Source: Levilactobacillus zymae (GTDB taxonomy: Bacteria > Bacillota > Bacilli > Lactobacillales > Lactobacillaceae). Taken from it: DNA of 64,000 nt. The stretch lies in NCBI RefSeq assembly GCF_032190635.1, contig NZ_JAVLAS010000001.1, forward strand, positions 1,364,001 through 1,428,000. The letters run 5' to 3'. This document shows positions 1 to 8,510 of this stretch, piece by piece. Position 1 is the first letter of the stretch, and every line of letters begins with the position of its first letter. The notes below the pieces were generated by a model. The model saw only the letters and a list, made by a program, of their open reading frames with translations. It made no database searches and was not told where the DNA came from. The position numbers and the translations under genes were made by a program.

Positions 1-1573
1 TAGCCTTGGGATTACGCATCGCCCGGCGAATCGTCTGGAAGACACGCCGCCGACCTTCGTTAAGTAGCTCACCAGATTCGCGCATGTACACAAACCCACG
101 CGACAACAGGTCCGGGCCAGCCTTAATTTCTTGATTCTTCAAATCGATGGTAGCCACTACCACGACGAGTCCTTCTTCGGATAGCAGTTGGCGATCACGT
201 AAGACGACGTTCCCAATGTCCCCAATACCGGAGCCATCAATATAGACGTCTCCAGCAGCAAAGTGACCGGCAACCCGAGCAGAATCCTTGGTTAGAGCCA
301 GTACATCCCCGTTTTGCAGGATGAAACTGTGGTCCAACGGAACACCACATTGCTCGGCTAATTCGGTGTGGATCTTGAGCATCCGGTACTCCCCGTGAAT
401 CGGCATGAAGAACTTAGGTTGCATCAAGCGCAGCATTAGCTTCTGTTCTTCTTGACCACCGTGACCAGAGGTATGGATGTTATTGACCTTACCATGAATA
501 ACCTTGGCGCCGGCTTCCTCCAACTCATTAATCACGCGGTTTACGGAAATTGTGTTTCCGGGAATCGGGTTACTGGAGAAGACGACCGTGTCGCCCGGTT
601 GAATGGAAATCTGTCGGTGTGTCCCGTTAGCGATCCGTGAAAGGGCGGCCATGGGTTCACCCTGGGAGCCGGTACACAGAATCATGACCTTATCGGCAGG
701 CAAGGACCGAATAGCGTTGGCGTCAACTAATGCATCATCGGGAATGTTCAGATAGCCCAACTCTCGGCCATTGACAATGGCTGCTTCCATGGAACGACCA
801 AAGACGGCGATTTTGCGGCCGTGGGCCAATGCCGTTTCACAGGCGGTTTCAATCCGGGAAATATTGGAAGCGAAGGTGGCGAAAATCACGCGACCTTGCA
901 CCTGATCAAAGATTCGACGAATTGATTTACCGACCCATTTTTCGGACTTAGTCCAAATAGGGCGTTCAGCGTTGGTACTATCGGACATTAAGCAAAGCAC
1001 GCCGTCCGCGCCCAACTTAGCCATCTTTTGTAAATCAGGCGGCTGGTTGGTAACGGGGGTTAAGTCAAACTTATAGTCTCCAGTTTCGACGATGGTACCG
1101 ACCGGTGTGTGGACGGCGATCCCTAACGTATCGGGAATCGAATGCGTGGTCCGGAAGAACGAAACGCTCATCTTGCGGAACTTAAGCACCGTATCATCGT
1201 CAATTGCGTGTAATTCAGTTGATTTAAGTAATCCGTGTTCTTCGAGCTTGTTCTTAATTAGGGCTAACGCTAAGGGACCCGCGTAAACCGGAACGTTAAG
1301 AGCTTGTAACAAATAAGGAATACCGCCAATATGATCTTCGTGGCCGTGGGTAATCACTAGCGCCTTGATCTTGGATTGGTTTTCGACGAGGTACTGGTAA
1401 TCGGGAATCACATAGTCGATCCCTAACAGTTCGTCCTCAGGAAACTTAATGCCGGCATCAATTAGAATGATTTCGTCCTGAAATTGAATGCCGTAAGTGT
1501 TTTTCCCAATTTCACCTAATCCACCCACGCCAAAGATAGCAGTTTCGTTATTTTTGACGTTTAACTTGTTCAT
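1..1573 (-). CDS. rnjA: Ribonuclease J1, 3' end beyond the window
   Basis: Metallo-beta-lactamase/beta-CASP ribonuclease of RNA decay and rRNA maturation in Firmicutes, with 5'-3' exo- and endonuclease activity. I translated the reverse strand from the ATG at 1573. The product opens [20 protein letters not shown] and carries the intact metal motif HGHEDHIGG with His76, His78, Asp80 and His81. About 524 codons lie in the window; the family is about 560-600 long, so only the C-terminus is missing. The start overlaps the rpoY stop in ATGA (1570-1573), so the two genes are translationally coupled, the same pairing as in Bacillus. A second paralogue, rnjB, lies at 22.1 kb. Identity is near certain. 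Confidence 0.96.
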   Translation of the reverse strand, partial: MNKLNVKNNETAIFGVGGLGEIGKNTYGIQFQDEIILIDAGIKFPEDELLGIDYVIPDYQYLVENQSKIKALVITHGHEDHIGGIPYLLQALNVPVYAGPLALALIKNKLEEHGLLKSTELHAIDDDTVLKFRKMSVSFFRTTHSIPDTLGIAVHTPVGTIVETGDYKFDLTPVTNQPPDLQKMAKLGADGVLCLMSDSTNAERPIWTKSEKWVGKSIRRIFDQVQGRVIFATFASNISRIETACETALAHGRKIAVFGRSMEAAIVNGRELGYLNIPDDALVDANAIRSLPADKVMILCTGSQGEPMAALSRIANGTHRQISIQPGDTVVFSSNPIPGNTISVNRVINELEEAGAKVIHGKVNNIHTSGHGGQEEQKLMLRLMQPKFFMPIHGEYRMLKIHTELAEQCGVPLDHSFILQNGDVLALTKDSARVAGHFAAGDVYIDGSGIGDIGNVVLRDRQLLSEEGLVVVVATIDLKNQEIKAGPDLLSRGFVYMRESGELLNEGRRRVFQTIRRAMRNPKA

Positions 1574-1794
1574 TCAGTGAACTCCGTTAATTTATAATTT
1601 GGTTCCTGTTGTTCATAAGCCAGGGTATCTCCCTCGATGGCTTCAATGAACTCGATATTGTGGTCCGTGTGCGCTTCAACTTGGGCCCGAGCTTCAACTT
1701 CCGTTGGGGCTTCCAAGTAAAGTGCGTGGGTATCCTCGCGCTTAGGATTCCGTTTTTTGTCTTCTTGGTAATAAACTTTGTAAATCACTAACAA
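1570..1794 (-). CDS. rpoY: DNA-directed RNA polymerase subunit epsilon
   Basis: Small accessory subunit (epsilon, formerly YkzG/DUF1447) of the Firmicutes RNA polymerase. The 74-residue product begins [20 protein letters not shown] and ends in an acidic tail, matching the family in length and in its N-terminal YKVYYQ segment. It is followed without gap by rnjA through an ATGA overlap, which is the conserved partner in Firmicutes. A Shine-Dalgarno-like AAAAGGAG lies just upstream on the reverse strand (about 1797-1804). The likely promoter is at 1895-1923. Confidence 0.93.
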   Translation of the reverse strand: MLVIYKVYYQEDKKRNPKREDTHALYLEAPTEVEARAQVEAHTDHNIEFIEAIEGDTLAYEQQEPNYKLTEFTE

Positions 1795-1894
1795 GACTCC
1801 TTTTCTGTAGTAGATTTAATTTGACGAATTGCAAGTGTCAAATCATTTTTTTGGTCTTTCCGAACTGCGGGTTGCTTACACAACAATTAGCACA

Positions 1895-1923
1895 ATTTTA
1901 GCATAGTTTTTGGCAATTGTATA
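1895..1923 (-). promoter_or_regulatory. Promoter for rpoY-rnjA
   Basis: On the reverse strand a TATACA -35-like hexamer (1918-1923) lies 17 bases from a TAAAAT -10 (1895-1900) that is preceded by TGC, an extended -10. Nothing else stands between it and rpoY. The call rests on pattern only. Confidence 0.5.
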
Positions 1924-1947
1924 GAATTACCCCTAGACGACAATTCA

Positions 1948-1956
1948 TGCTATGAT
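1948..1956 (+). promoter_or_regulatory. Extended -10 promoter for the 1990 gene
   Basis: TGC followed by TATGAT, about 34 bases ahead of the ATG at 1990, facing away from the rpoY promoter. No good -35 is seen, which is tolerated with an extended -10. Confidence 0.4.
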
Positions 1957-1989
1957 AAATGTAGAGAAGCTCTGAACGGAGGGACCACT

Positions 1990-2487
1990 ATGGCCTTAGG
2001 AATCGAGATCATCATTGGGATCGTCATTGCTTGGGCGGTGTATGCCCTAATTCACCGGACAATTGTTCAGCGGGCCACGCGAATCGTGCGGCGATCAGCG
2101 CAAGCCGAGACGGACGTGGCCGTTAAAGCGGCAACTCAGCGGTTAATCAACCACGACGTTTTAAGCGCCGCCGAGGGTCGGGTGACGCCTTCTGAAACGG
2201 TCGCGGACGTCTGGGGGCGGGGAGTTATGGCCTTCGAATACACCTTTGCGGTGGGGCTAGCAGCTGAGCACCAGGTGCCCCAACTGGAGCGAGCGTTTAA
2301 TGAAGCACTAGCCAGCTTTAGTACCGACCATCAGGTGAAGGCGATTGTACCGGGGTCCGCATTTGTGGTCAGTGATATCTGGGTCTACGAGGATCGCCTG
2401 CACTTGGACGTTGCTTATTTAATGAACGAATCCACGGTTGAATACCTTAAAGATTTGAAAAAGTTGAACGATCCAGCTGTTCAATAA
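1990..2487 (+). CDS. Uncharacterised membrane-anchored protein
   Basis: A 165-residue protein I do not recognise. Residues 4-21 form one hydrophobic segment (IEIIIGIVIAWAVYALI), followed by an Arg-rich stretch, which predicts an N-terminal anchor with a cytoplasmic C-terminal domain. The rest is mixed alpha/beta in composition, with a conserved-looking patch VADVWGRGVMAFEYTF around residues 72-87. The start is supported by CGGAGGGA just upstream. It is monocistronic between the divergent rpoY promoter and a terminator shared with def. It is a real gene judging by its RBS, length and codon use, but no function can be assigned. Confidence 0.75.
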   Translation: MALGIEIIIGIVIAWAVYALIHRTIVQRATRIVRRSAQAETDVAVKAATQRLINHDVLSAAEGRVTPSETVADVWGRGVMAFEYTFAVGLAAEHQVPQLERAFNEALASFSTDHQVKAIVPGSAFVVSDIWVYEDRLHLDVAYLMNESTVEYLKDLKKLNDPAVQ

Positions 2488-2524
2488 TGCACAAACAATC
2501 GTATATAATGGAAGAGAAAAGAAA

Positions 2525-2558
2525 GGGCGTTCCCGGTTATCATCGGGAATGCCCTTTT
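2525..2558. terminator. Bidirectional terminator between the 1990 gene and def
   Basis: GGGCGTTCCC (2525-2534) pairs with GGGAATGCCC (2545-2554), with one G-T pair, and is followed by TTTT. An A-rich run precedes it on the left arm, so it can also end transcription of def from the other strand. Confidence 0.85.
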
Positions 2559-2581
2559 GAGTACTTGGTGAAAAGAAGTAC

Positions 2582-3142
2582 TTAGTCGATCATGACCATG
2601 TCCTCTTCGCGGCCGAAGGGTTGGTCTTGGTCGATGTGGTCGTAGAACAGAATACCGTGTAAGTGATCAATTTCGTGTTGGCACACAATTGCCGGATAAT
2701 TTTTCAACCGAACCTGGTGCTTTTCACCATTAACGTCGTAGTACCGTAGCGTAATGCGGTCATGCCGAGGAACAAATCCCGGCACGTCTTTATCCACAGA
2801 CAGACAGCCTTCTCCTTCGGTCAGGGCCCCATTTTGCACGGATTCGGAAATGATGACGGGATTGATGATGACGTCGGTGAACGGTGATTGACCGCCTTCT
2901 TCCGGAGCGGGGACCAAGACAGATGCCATCTTCTTGGAGACGCCAACTTGTGGTGCTGCTAAGCCCACACCAGCCCGCAAACCGTATTTCTTACATTGTT
3001 CGGGGTCCTGAGACACGACTAAGTATTCCATTAAATCCTTTGCGAGTTGCTGATCTTCAGCAGACAGCGGGAAGGTCACGTCGGCAGCTTCTTGGCGTAA
3101 GACCGGGTCGCCGTCGCGGACAATATCTTTCATTAAGAACAA
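2582..3142 (-). CDS. def: Peptide deformylase
   Basis: Metalloenzyme that removes the N-formyl group from nascent proteins at the ribosome. All three family motifs are present: GVGLAAPQ, EGCLSV (metal Cys) and QHEIDHLHG (two metal His plus catalytic Glu). The length of 186 residues and the insertion between motifs fit the type-2 enzymes of Gram-positives. Two upstream ATGs (3169, 3148) are in frame, but GGAGG lies only two bases from the nearer one. It is eight bases from a TTG at 3142, giving M-F-L-M-K-D-I, so I prefer the TTG start. Monocistronic. Confidence 0.93.
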   Translation of the reverse strand: MFLMKDIVRDGDPVLRQEAADVTFPLSAEDQQLAKDLMEYLVVSQDPEQCKKYGLRAGVGLAAPQVGVSKKMASVLVPAPEEGGQSPFTDVIINPVIISESVQNGALTEGEGCLSVDKDVPGFVPRHDRITLRYYDVNGEKHQVRLKNYPAIVCQHEIDHLHGILFYDHIDQDQPFGREEDMVMID

Positions 3143-3199
3143 GGACATTACCTCCGAAAAATTACTCATAATTATTATTTATTTTAGCATAGTCAGTCC

Positions 3200-3418
3200 C
3201 CAAAATGAAATGAAAGGAAAACGATTGGGGTTTTCAAATCTATTCATTTTAGAAATCATAGGTTTCATAAGGGATGAGCTATAATTGCTGAATTAATCAT
3301 AATGAAAGGGCTTGCAACATCTATGAAAAGATGTTACTTTATAATCGTAGTCAGGAAACGCAACGTTGACTCACCTTTAGTTAACAATTTCATATCAAGT
3401 GAAAGGAAAGTGTTACTT
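3200..3418 (+). promoter_or_regulatory. pdh control region with two dyads
   Basis: This is the upstream region of the PDH operon. Two TATAAT boxes (3280-3285 and 3340-3345) are visible, neither with a convincing -35. Two perfect dyads flank them: GAAAAC-N7-GTTTTC (3217-3235) and AACATCT-N6-AGATGTT (3316-3335). The second lies after the first -10 and just ahead of the second, where a repressor could act. No good catabolite (cre) box was found. Function is inferred. Confidence 0.4.
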
Positions 3419-4534
3419 ATGGCTAATGGAAGCAAACAGATTGTAGACTTTGCCAAGATCAAAGCTACGATGGCCGACCCTTACAAGCACCCGGTGCAAG
3501 TTATTGACCGGGAAGGTAAGGTCGTCAATCCCGATATCTTAGCAAAATATTCAGATGATCAACTGGTTGACTTCATGAAGAAAATGGTTTGGGAACGGAC
3601 GTTACACGAACAAACCATGAACTTTTCGCGTCAAGGCCGTCTGGGTTTCTACGCGCCAACTGCCGGTGAGGAAGCAAGTGAAATGGGGAGTGTTACCGCC
3701 TTTAAGGAACAGGACTTCCTAGCACCTGCTTACCGTGATTTACCTCAAATGATTCAACACGGAACAACTGTTGCAAAAGGTTTCTTATGGTCCAAGGGTC
3801 ACGTTGAAGGAAACATTCATGAAAATAAAAACATGCTGTTTCCACAAATCATCATTGGCGCCCAATACGTTGAAACGGCGGGCGTTGCCTTAGGAATTAA
3901 GAAGAACCAAGATAAGGACCGCGTGGCCTTTGTCTACACTGGTGACGGTGGGACGTCACAGGGTGACTGGTACGAAGGGGTTAACTTCGCCAGTGCCTTC
4001 CAAGCGCCAGCAGTGTTCTTCGTGCAAAATAACGGCTGGGCAATTTCCGTACCGCGGTACAAGCAAACCGCAGCGGAGACCTTAGCTCAAAAGGCTGTTG
4101 CCATGGGCGTTCCTTCCGTGCAAGTTGACGGGATGGATATCGTGGCGGTTCACGAAGTTTCTAAGTTGGCACGGGAATACGCCGCTGCCGGCAACGGACC
4201 AGTGGTGATCGAAACGTTAACTTATCGTTTCGGCGCCCACTCGTCTGCGGGTGATGACCCATCGCGTTACCGGACCAAGGAAGAAGAAAAGCCATGGTTC
4301 GACGCCGATCCGTTAATTCGGATGCGTAAGGTCTTAACCGACAAGAAGCTTTGGTCACAAGATCAAGAAGATAAGTTGGTTGAAGAATATAAGGACGACT
4401 TCAAGAACGCCATGAAGGAAGCCGAAGCAGCGCCTGCACAGAAGGTTTCTGACTTCCTGAAGTGGACTTACAACGTTCCTACTCCAAGTGTGAAGAAGCA
4501 AATTGCAGAATTTGAAGCAAAGGAGTCGAAGTAA
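3419..4534 (+). CDS. pdhA: Pyruvate dehydrogenase E1 component, alpha subunit
   Basis: Thiamine-diphosphate subunit of pyruvate dehydrogenase; with PdhB it decarboxylates pyruvate and acetylates the E2 lipoyl group. The cofactor motif GDGGTSQGDWYEG...NNGW is clear near residues 178-210. An open frame continues upstream to 3302, but GAAAGGAAAG sits eight bases before the ATG at 3419, and MANGSKQIVDF is a natural start, giving 371 residues. The pdhB start follows two bases after the stop, so the four pdh genes form one operon. In a fermenting lactobacillus the complex mainly supplies acetyl-CoA for lipid and mevalonate synthesis (inference). Confidence 0.95.
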   Translation: MANGSKQIVDFAKIKATMADPYKHPVQVIDREGKVVNPDILAKYSDDQLVDFMKKMVWERTLHEQTMNFSRQGRLGFYAPTAGEEASEMGSVTAFKEQDFLAPAYRDLPQMIQHGTTVAKGFLWSKGHVEGNIHENKNMLFPQIIIGAQYVETAGVALGIKKNQDKDRVAFVYTGDGGTSQGDWYEGVNFASAFQAPAVFFVQNNGWAISVPRYKQTAAETLAQKAVAMGVPSVQVDGMDIVAVHEVSKLAREYAAAGNGPVVIETLTYRFGAHSSAGDDPSRYRTKEEEKPWFDADPLIRMRKVLTDKKLWSQDQEDKLVEEYKDDFKNAMKEAEAAPAQKVSDFLKWTYNVPTPSVKKQIAEFEAKESK

Positions 4535-4536
4535 TC

Positions 4537-5514
4537 ATGGCTAAAATGACGTATATTAAAGCGATCACTTCTGGACTAGATCAAGTCTTAAACGATGATC
4601 CAAAGACTCTGATCTTCGGTGAAGATGTTGGTAAAAACGGTGGTGTGTTCCGGACGACTGTCGGCTTGCAAGACAAGTACGGCGAAGACCGGGTTTTCGA
4701 TACGCCATTAGCTGAATCTGGGATCTTGGGTCTGGCCATTGGGTTAGCCTTAACCGGTTGGCGGCCAATTCCTGAAATTCAATTCATGGGATTCACGTTC
4801 GAAGCCATGGACGGGATTGTGGGCCAATTAGCCCGGGATCACTACCGCTTTGGTGGGACGAAGAACTTCCCCGTTACGATTCGGACGCCATTTGGTGGGG
4901 GGACCCATACCGCCGAAATGCACGCGGATAACCTGGAAAACTACTTTGTTAGTACGCCAGGGCTGCGGGTCGTAACCCCAGCTAACCCTTACGATGCTAA
5001 GGGAATGATTATCTCCGCTGTAGAAAGCGATGATCCAGTTCTCTTCATGGAAAACCTGAAGCTTTACCGTTCCATGAAGGATGAAGTGCCAGATGAGAAG
5101 TACACCGTGCCGTTGGACTCCGCTAAGGTCGTTCGTGAAGGTAAGGACATTACCATCGTGGCTTATAGTGCTGAAGTTAACGAATCGTTGAAGGCGGCCG
5201 ATGCCTTAGCCAAGGACAACATTGATGCCGAAGTCATCGACTTGCGGTCCTTATCCCCAATCGATACCGATACCATCTTTGCCTCCGTTGACAAGACACA
5301 CAAGGTTGTGGTGGTACAAGAAGCTCAAAAGATGGCCGGGGTAGGTGCTCAGGTGGCTTCCGACATCGCCGAAGAAAAGATTATGTCGTTGGATGCACCA
5401 ATTGGTCGGGTTGCGGCCCCAGATAGTGTTTATCCGTTCGCCCAAGCCGAAAATGATTGGATTCCAAATGCGGATGACATCGAGGCTAAGGCTCGCGACA
5501 TCTTCAACTATTAA
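4537..5514 (+). CDS. pdhB: Pyruvate dehydrogenase E1 component, beta subunit
   Basis: Beta half of the E1 heterotetramer; it supplies part of the thiamine-diphosphate site and the interface with E2. The 325-residue length is normal. Family blocks include FGEDVGKNGGVFR near residue 27, the segment with TPLAESGILGLAIGLA, and the C-terminal transketolase domain (VVVVQEAQKMAGVG). The start is two bases after pdhA, with AAGGAG just inside the pdhA end, which suggests equimolar coupled translation. It is followed by an 83-base gap with a hairpin before pdhC. Confidence 0.95.
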   Translation: MAKMTYIKAITSGLDQVLNDDPKTLIFGEDVGKNGGVFRTTVGLQDKYGEDRVFDTPLAESGILGLAIGLALTGWRPIPEIQFMGFTFEAMDGIVGQLARDHYRFGGTKNFPVTIRTPFGGGTHTAEMHADNLENYFVSTPGLRVVTPANPYDAKGMIISAVESDDPVLFMENLKLYRSMKDEVPDEKYTVPLDSAKVVREGKDITIVAYSAEVNESLKAADALAKDNIDAEVIDLRSLSPIDTDTIFASVDKTHKVVVVQEAQKMAGVGAQVASDIAEEKIMSLDAPIGRVAAPDSVYPFAQAENDWIPNADDIEAKARDIFNY

Positions 5515-5550
5515 TTTAAAATCAGTCACTACTAAAAACATTAAAGACAC

Positions 5551-5572
5551 GATGTGGGATTAATCCCACGTC
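5551..5572 (+). other. Intercistronic hairpin between pdhB and pdhC
   Basis: The 16-base perfect palindrome GTGGGATTAATCCCAC (5554-5569), extended by flanking pairs to 5551-5572, lies between pdhB and pdhC. No T-run follows, so it is not a normal terminator. It may be an mRNA processing or stability element; that role is inferred. Confidence 0.55.
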
Positions 5573-5597
5573 ATGATGAAAGAAAGGAAGTTTTCCC

Positions 5598-6911
5598 ATG
5601 GCTTATACGTTCAAACTCCCGGAGCTTGGTGAAGGGATGGCCGAAGGCGAAATTTCTTCATGGTTAGTTAAAGAAGGCGACCAAGTTAAGGAAGACGACA
5701 CGTTAGTTGAAATCCAAAACGATAAGTCGGTTTCGGAACTGCCATCGCCCGTAAATGGTACCGTTTCCCAAATTGTTGCGCAAGAAGGGGACACCGTTGA
5801 AATTGGTGATCCTTTAATCGTGATTGACGACGGGTCAGACACCCCGGCTGATTTAGGTAAGGGTGGCGACGCCAAGGAAGCTGCCGCACCGGCCGAAGAA
5901 GCTGCTCCGGCTGCTGACACGACTGCTGCCGCTGCACCGGCAACCGCAACGGGTGTTCCCGCTGCTGCTGATCCGAATAAGTTAGTCATGGCCATGCCAT
6001 CCGTGCGGCAATACGCGCGTGAAAAGGACGTTGACATCACCTTAGTGACCCCAACTGGGAATCACGGGCAGGTGTTGAAGGCCGATATTGATAACTTTAA
6101 CGGGGCTGCTGCGCCAGCGAAGGCCGCTGCGCCAGCCGCTGCCGCTCCAGCTGCCACCAAGAGTGCCGCTGGTGGGGCAATCAAGCCTTGGCAAGCGGAT
6201 CGTCCTGATCTGGAAACGCGGGAACCAATGTCCCCAATGCGGAAGATTATTGCGAAGAGTATGCGGAGTTCCAAGGACATTTCGCCACACGTTACCTCGT
6301 TTGACGAAGTTGAAGTTTCTAAGTTAATGGCTAACCGGAAGAAGTACAAGCAGGCTGCCGCTGATCGCGACATTCACTTGACCTTCTTGCCTTACATCGT
6401 GAAGGCTTTGGTTGCTGTGATGAAGGACTTCCCAGAAATCAACGCCTCAATTGACGATACCACGCAAGAAATCGTCTACAAGCACTACTACAACATCGGG
6501 ATTGCCACGAACACGGATCACGGATTGTACGTGCCGAACATCAAGGCCGCTGATTCCAAGGGTATGTTCCAGATTGCCAAGGAAATTAGCGAAAATACGC
6601 AAGCGGCTTACGATAACAAGTTGTCGCCAGCTTCCATGGCTGGTGGTTCCATTACCATTAGTAACGTCGGGTCCATCGGTGGTGGCTGGTTCACGCCGGT
6701 AATCAACCAACCAGAAGTGGCAATCTTAGGGGTTGGCCGGATTGAAAAGGCCCCTTACGTCAACGAAGATGGCGATATCGTGGTTGGCCGGATGTTGAAA
6801 CTTTCCCTGAGTTACGATCACCGGTTAATCGACGGTGCCTTAGCTCAGAACATTTTGAACGAAATGAAAGCATTGCTGCATGACCCAGAAATGCTGTTAA
6901 TGGAAGGATGA
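5598..6911 (+). CDS. pdhC: Dihydrolipoamide acetyltransferase (E2 of PDH)
   Basis: Core of the PDH complex; it transfers acetyl from its lipoyl arm to CoA. Domains in order: one lipoyl domain (about residues 1-80, lipoyl Lys43 in QNDKSVSE), an Ala/Pro/Glu linker, the peripheral-subunit-binding domain (about 130-165), a second Ala/Pro linker, and the catalytic domain ending with the active-site motif DHRLIDG (407-413). A single lipoyl domain is usual for Firmicutes. AAAGGAAG precedes the ATG. pdhD follows eight bases after the stop. The alternating Ala/Pro/Thr codons of the linkers create several long open frames on the other strand, which are not genes. Confidence 0.95.
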   Translation: MAYTFKLPELGEGMAEGEISSWLVKEGDQVKEDDTLVEIQNDKSVSELPSPVNGTVSQIVAQEGDTVEIGDPLIVIDDGSDTPADLGKGGDAKEAAAPAEEAAPAADTTAAAAPATATGVPAAADPNKLVMAMPSVRQYAREKDVDITLVTPTGNHGQVLKADIDNFNGAAAPAKAAAPAAAAPAATKSAAGGAIKPWQADRPDLETREPMSPMRKIIAKSMRSSKDISPHVTSFDEVEVSKLMANRKKYKQAAADRDIHLTFLPYIVKALVAVMKDFPEINASIDDTTQEIVYKHYYNIGIATNTDHGLYVPNIKAADSKGMFQIAKEISENTQAAYDNKLSPASMAGGSITISNVGSIGGGWFTPVINQPEVAILGVGRIEKAPYVNEDGDIVVGRMLKLSLSYDHRLIDGALAQNILNEMKALLHDPEMLLMEG

Positions 6912-6918
6912 TCGAAAT

Positions 6919-8346
6919 ATGGCAGATGTTGAAAAAAAGGATACCGTCATCATTGGTGCTGGCCCCGGCGGTTACGTCGCCGCAATTCGGGCTTCAGAAT
7001 TAGGCCAAAAAGTTACCTTGGTCGAAAAAGCTGACACCGTTGGTGGGGTATGTTTAAACGTTGGCTGTGTTCCTTCCAAGGCCTTGATCCAAGCTGGTCA
7101 CCGCTTAGAAGCGGCCAACCACGGCGATCCTTACGGAATTACGACCCAACCCGCAACGATTGACTTTAAGAAGACCCAGGACTGGAAACAACACAAAGTG
7201 GTTGACCGGATGACCGGTGGGGTTAACATGCTGCTTAAAAAGCATCATGTGGACGTCGTTAACGGTGAAGCCGTCTTCTTAAGCGATACCCAATTGCGGA
7301 TTATGCCAACTGGTGAGAAACAGTTTATGTCGACGGACACGGGGCGGACTTTCGAATTCAATAACTTGATTATTGCTTCGGGGAGTCACCCCATCGAAAT
7401 TCCTGGCTTCAAGTTTGAAGGCCGGGTCATCGATTCCACTGGTGGGTTGAACTTACCAGAAATCCCTAAGGAATTCGTCGTCATTGGTGGGGGTTACGTC
7501 GGGACCGAATTAGCGGGCGCATACGCTAGCTTAGGGTCTCACGTCACCATCATTGAAGGAACTAAGTCTATTCTGCCTAACTTCGAAAAAGATATGGTTT
7601 CTGTCGTTTTGAAGAAGCTGAAGAAGAAGGGTGTTGACGTGATTACCAACGCCATGGCCAAGAGGTCTGCTCAAGATGAACATGGTGTGGCAGTTACTTA
7701 TGCGGTAGACGGTAAGGAAACCACGTTGAAGGCGGATTACTGCATGGTCACCGTTGGTCGTCGGGCGAATACCGATAACTTGGGCTTGGAATACACCAAG
7801 GTTGAGTTAGACGATCACGGGCTGGTCAAGGTGGATAACCAAGGCCGCACGGCTTCCGAACACATCTTCGCGGTTGGCGACATTGTGGCGGGACCAGCCT
7901 TAGCGCACAAGGCTTTCTATGAAGCCAAAACGGCGGCCGGTGCCATTGCTGGCAAGAAAGTGGCCAACGATTACGTCAGTGTTCCGGCGGTTTGTTTCGC
8001 GGACCCAGAATTGGCAACGGTCGGTTACACGGCGGCTGAAGCTAAGGACAAGAACATTGCGGTGAAGACCGCGAAGTTCCCATTTGCTGGGAATGCTCGG
8101 GCCGTTTCTTTGGATGAACCAGAGGGCTTCGTCCGCTTTGTCTACACGGATGATGATAATAAGAACATCGTGGGGGCACAGGTCGTCGGACCTGAAGCCA
8201 GCACGATGGCCGGTGAATTATCGTTGATCGTTAATGGCGGGATGAACGTTGAAGACGTCGCCTTGACGATTCACCCACACCCAACCTTGAACGAACCTAT
8301 TCAAGAAGCGGGCGACATTGCGTTGGGCTTCCCAACTCATCTATAA
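6919..8346 (+). CDS. pdhD: Dihydrolipoamide dehydrogenase (E3 of PDH)
   Basis: FAD enzyme that reoxidises the E2 dihydrolipoyl group with NAD+. It is 475 residues long, as expected. It has an N-terminal FAD motif GAGPGG, the redox disulfide Cys45/Cys50 in GGVCLNVGCVPSK, an NAD motif GGGYVGTE near residue 190, and the C-terminal HPHPTLNE whose second His (His454) with Glu459 forms the catalytic pair. It is the last gene of the operon and is followed by a strong terminator at 8376. Confidence 0.96.
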   Translation: MADVEKKDTVIIGAGPGGYVAAIRASELGQKVTLVEKADTVGGVCLNVGCVPSKALIQAGHRLEAANHGDPYGITTQPATIDFKKTQDWKQHKVVDRMTGGVNMLLKKHHVDVVNGEAVFLSDTQLRIMPTGEKQFMSTDTGRTFEFNNLIIASGSHPIEIPGFKFEGRVIDSTGGLNLPEIPKEFVVIGGGYVGTELAGAYASLGSHVTIIEGTKSILPNFEKDMVSVVLKKLKKKGVDVITNAMAKRSAQDEHGVAVTYAVDGKETTLKADYCMVTVGRRANTDNLGLEYTKVELDDHGLVKVDNQGRTASEHIFAVGDIVAGPALAHKAFYEAKTAAGAIAGKKVANDYVSVPAVCFADPELATVGYTAAEAKDKNIAVKTAKFPFAGNARAVSLDEPEGFVRFVYTDDDNKNIVGAQVVGPEASTMAGELSLIVNGGMNVEDVALTIHPHPTLNEPIQEAGDIALGFPTHL

Positions 8347-8375
8347 ACCGATAATTGGTAACTTGAACTTAAAGA

Positions 8376-8407
8376 GGAGCGGTGGGCGACGACCCATCGC
8401 TCCTTTT
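8376..8407 (+). terminator. Terminator of the pdh operon
   Basis: A perfect 11-base stem except for one G-T pair, GGAGCGGTGGG (8376-8386) with CCCATCGCTCC (8393-8403), followed by TTTT. Confidence 0.88.
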
Positions 8408-8442
8408 GTGTGCTGAGTGTTATGGCGGGGGTGGGCTGTGGC

Positions 8443-8470
8443 TTGCTATCCCGGCGCCATCACTTATAAT
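8443..8470 (+). promoter_or_regulatory. Promoter of the LDH-like operon
   Basis: TTGCTA (8443-8448) and TATAAT (8465-8470) with a 16-base spacer, about 40 bases ahead of the gene at 8511 and after the pdh terminator. Confidence 0.6.
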
Positions 8471-8510
8471 GAGACTATGACGATAATTCAGAGAAAAGTG
8501 GAGGGGTTCG

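Noticed and set aside
5603..6040. Long reverse-strand frames inside pdhC
   Set aside because: They arise from the Ala/Pro linker codons and have Ala/Ser/Gly-repeat composition without an RBS.
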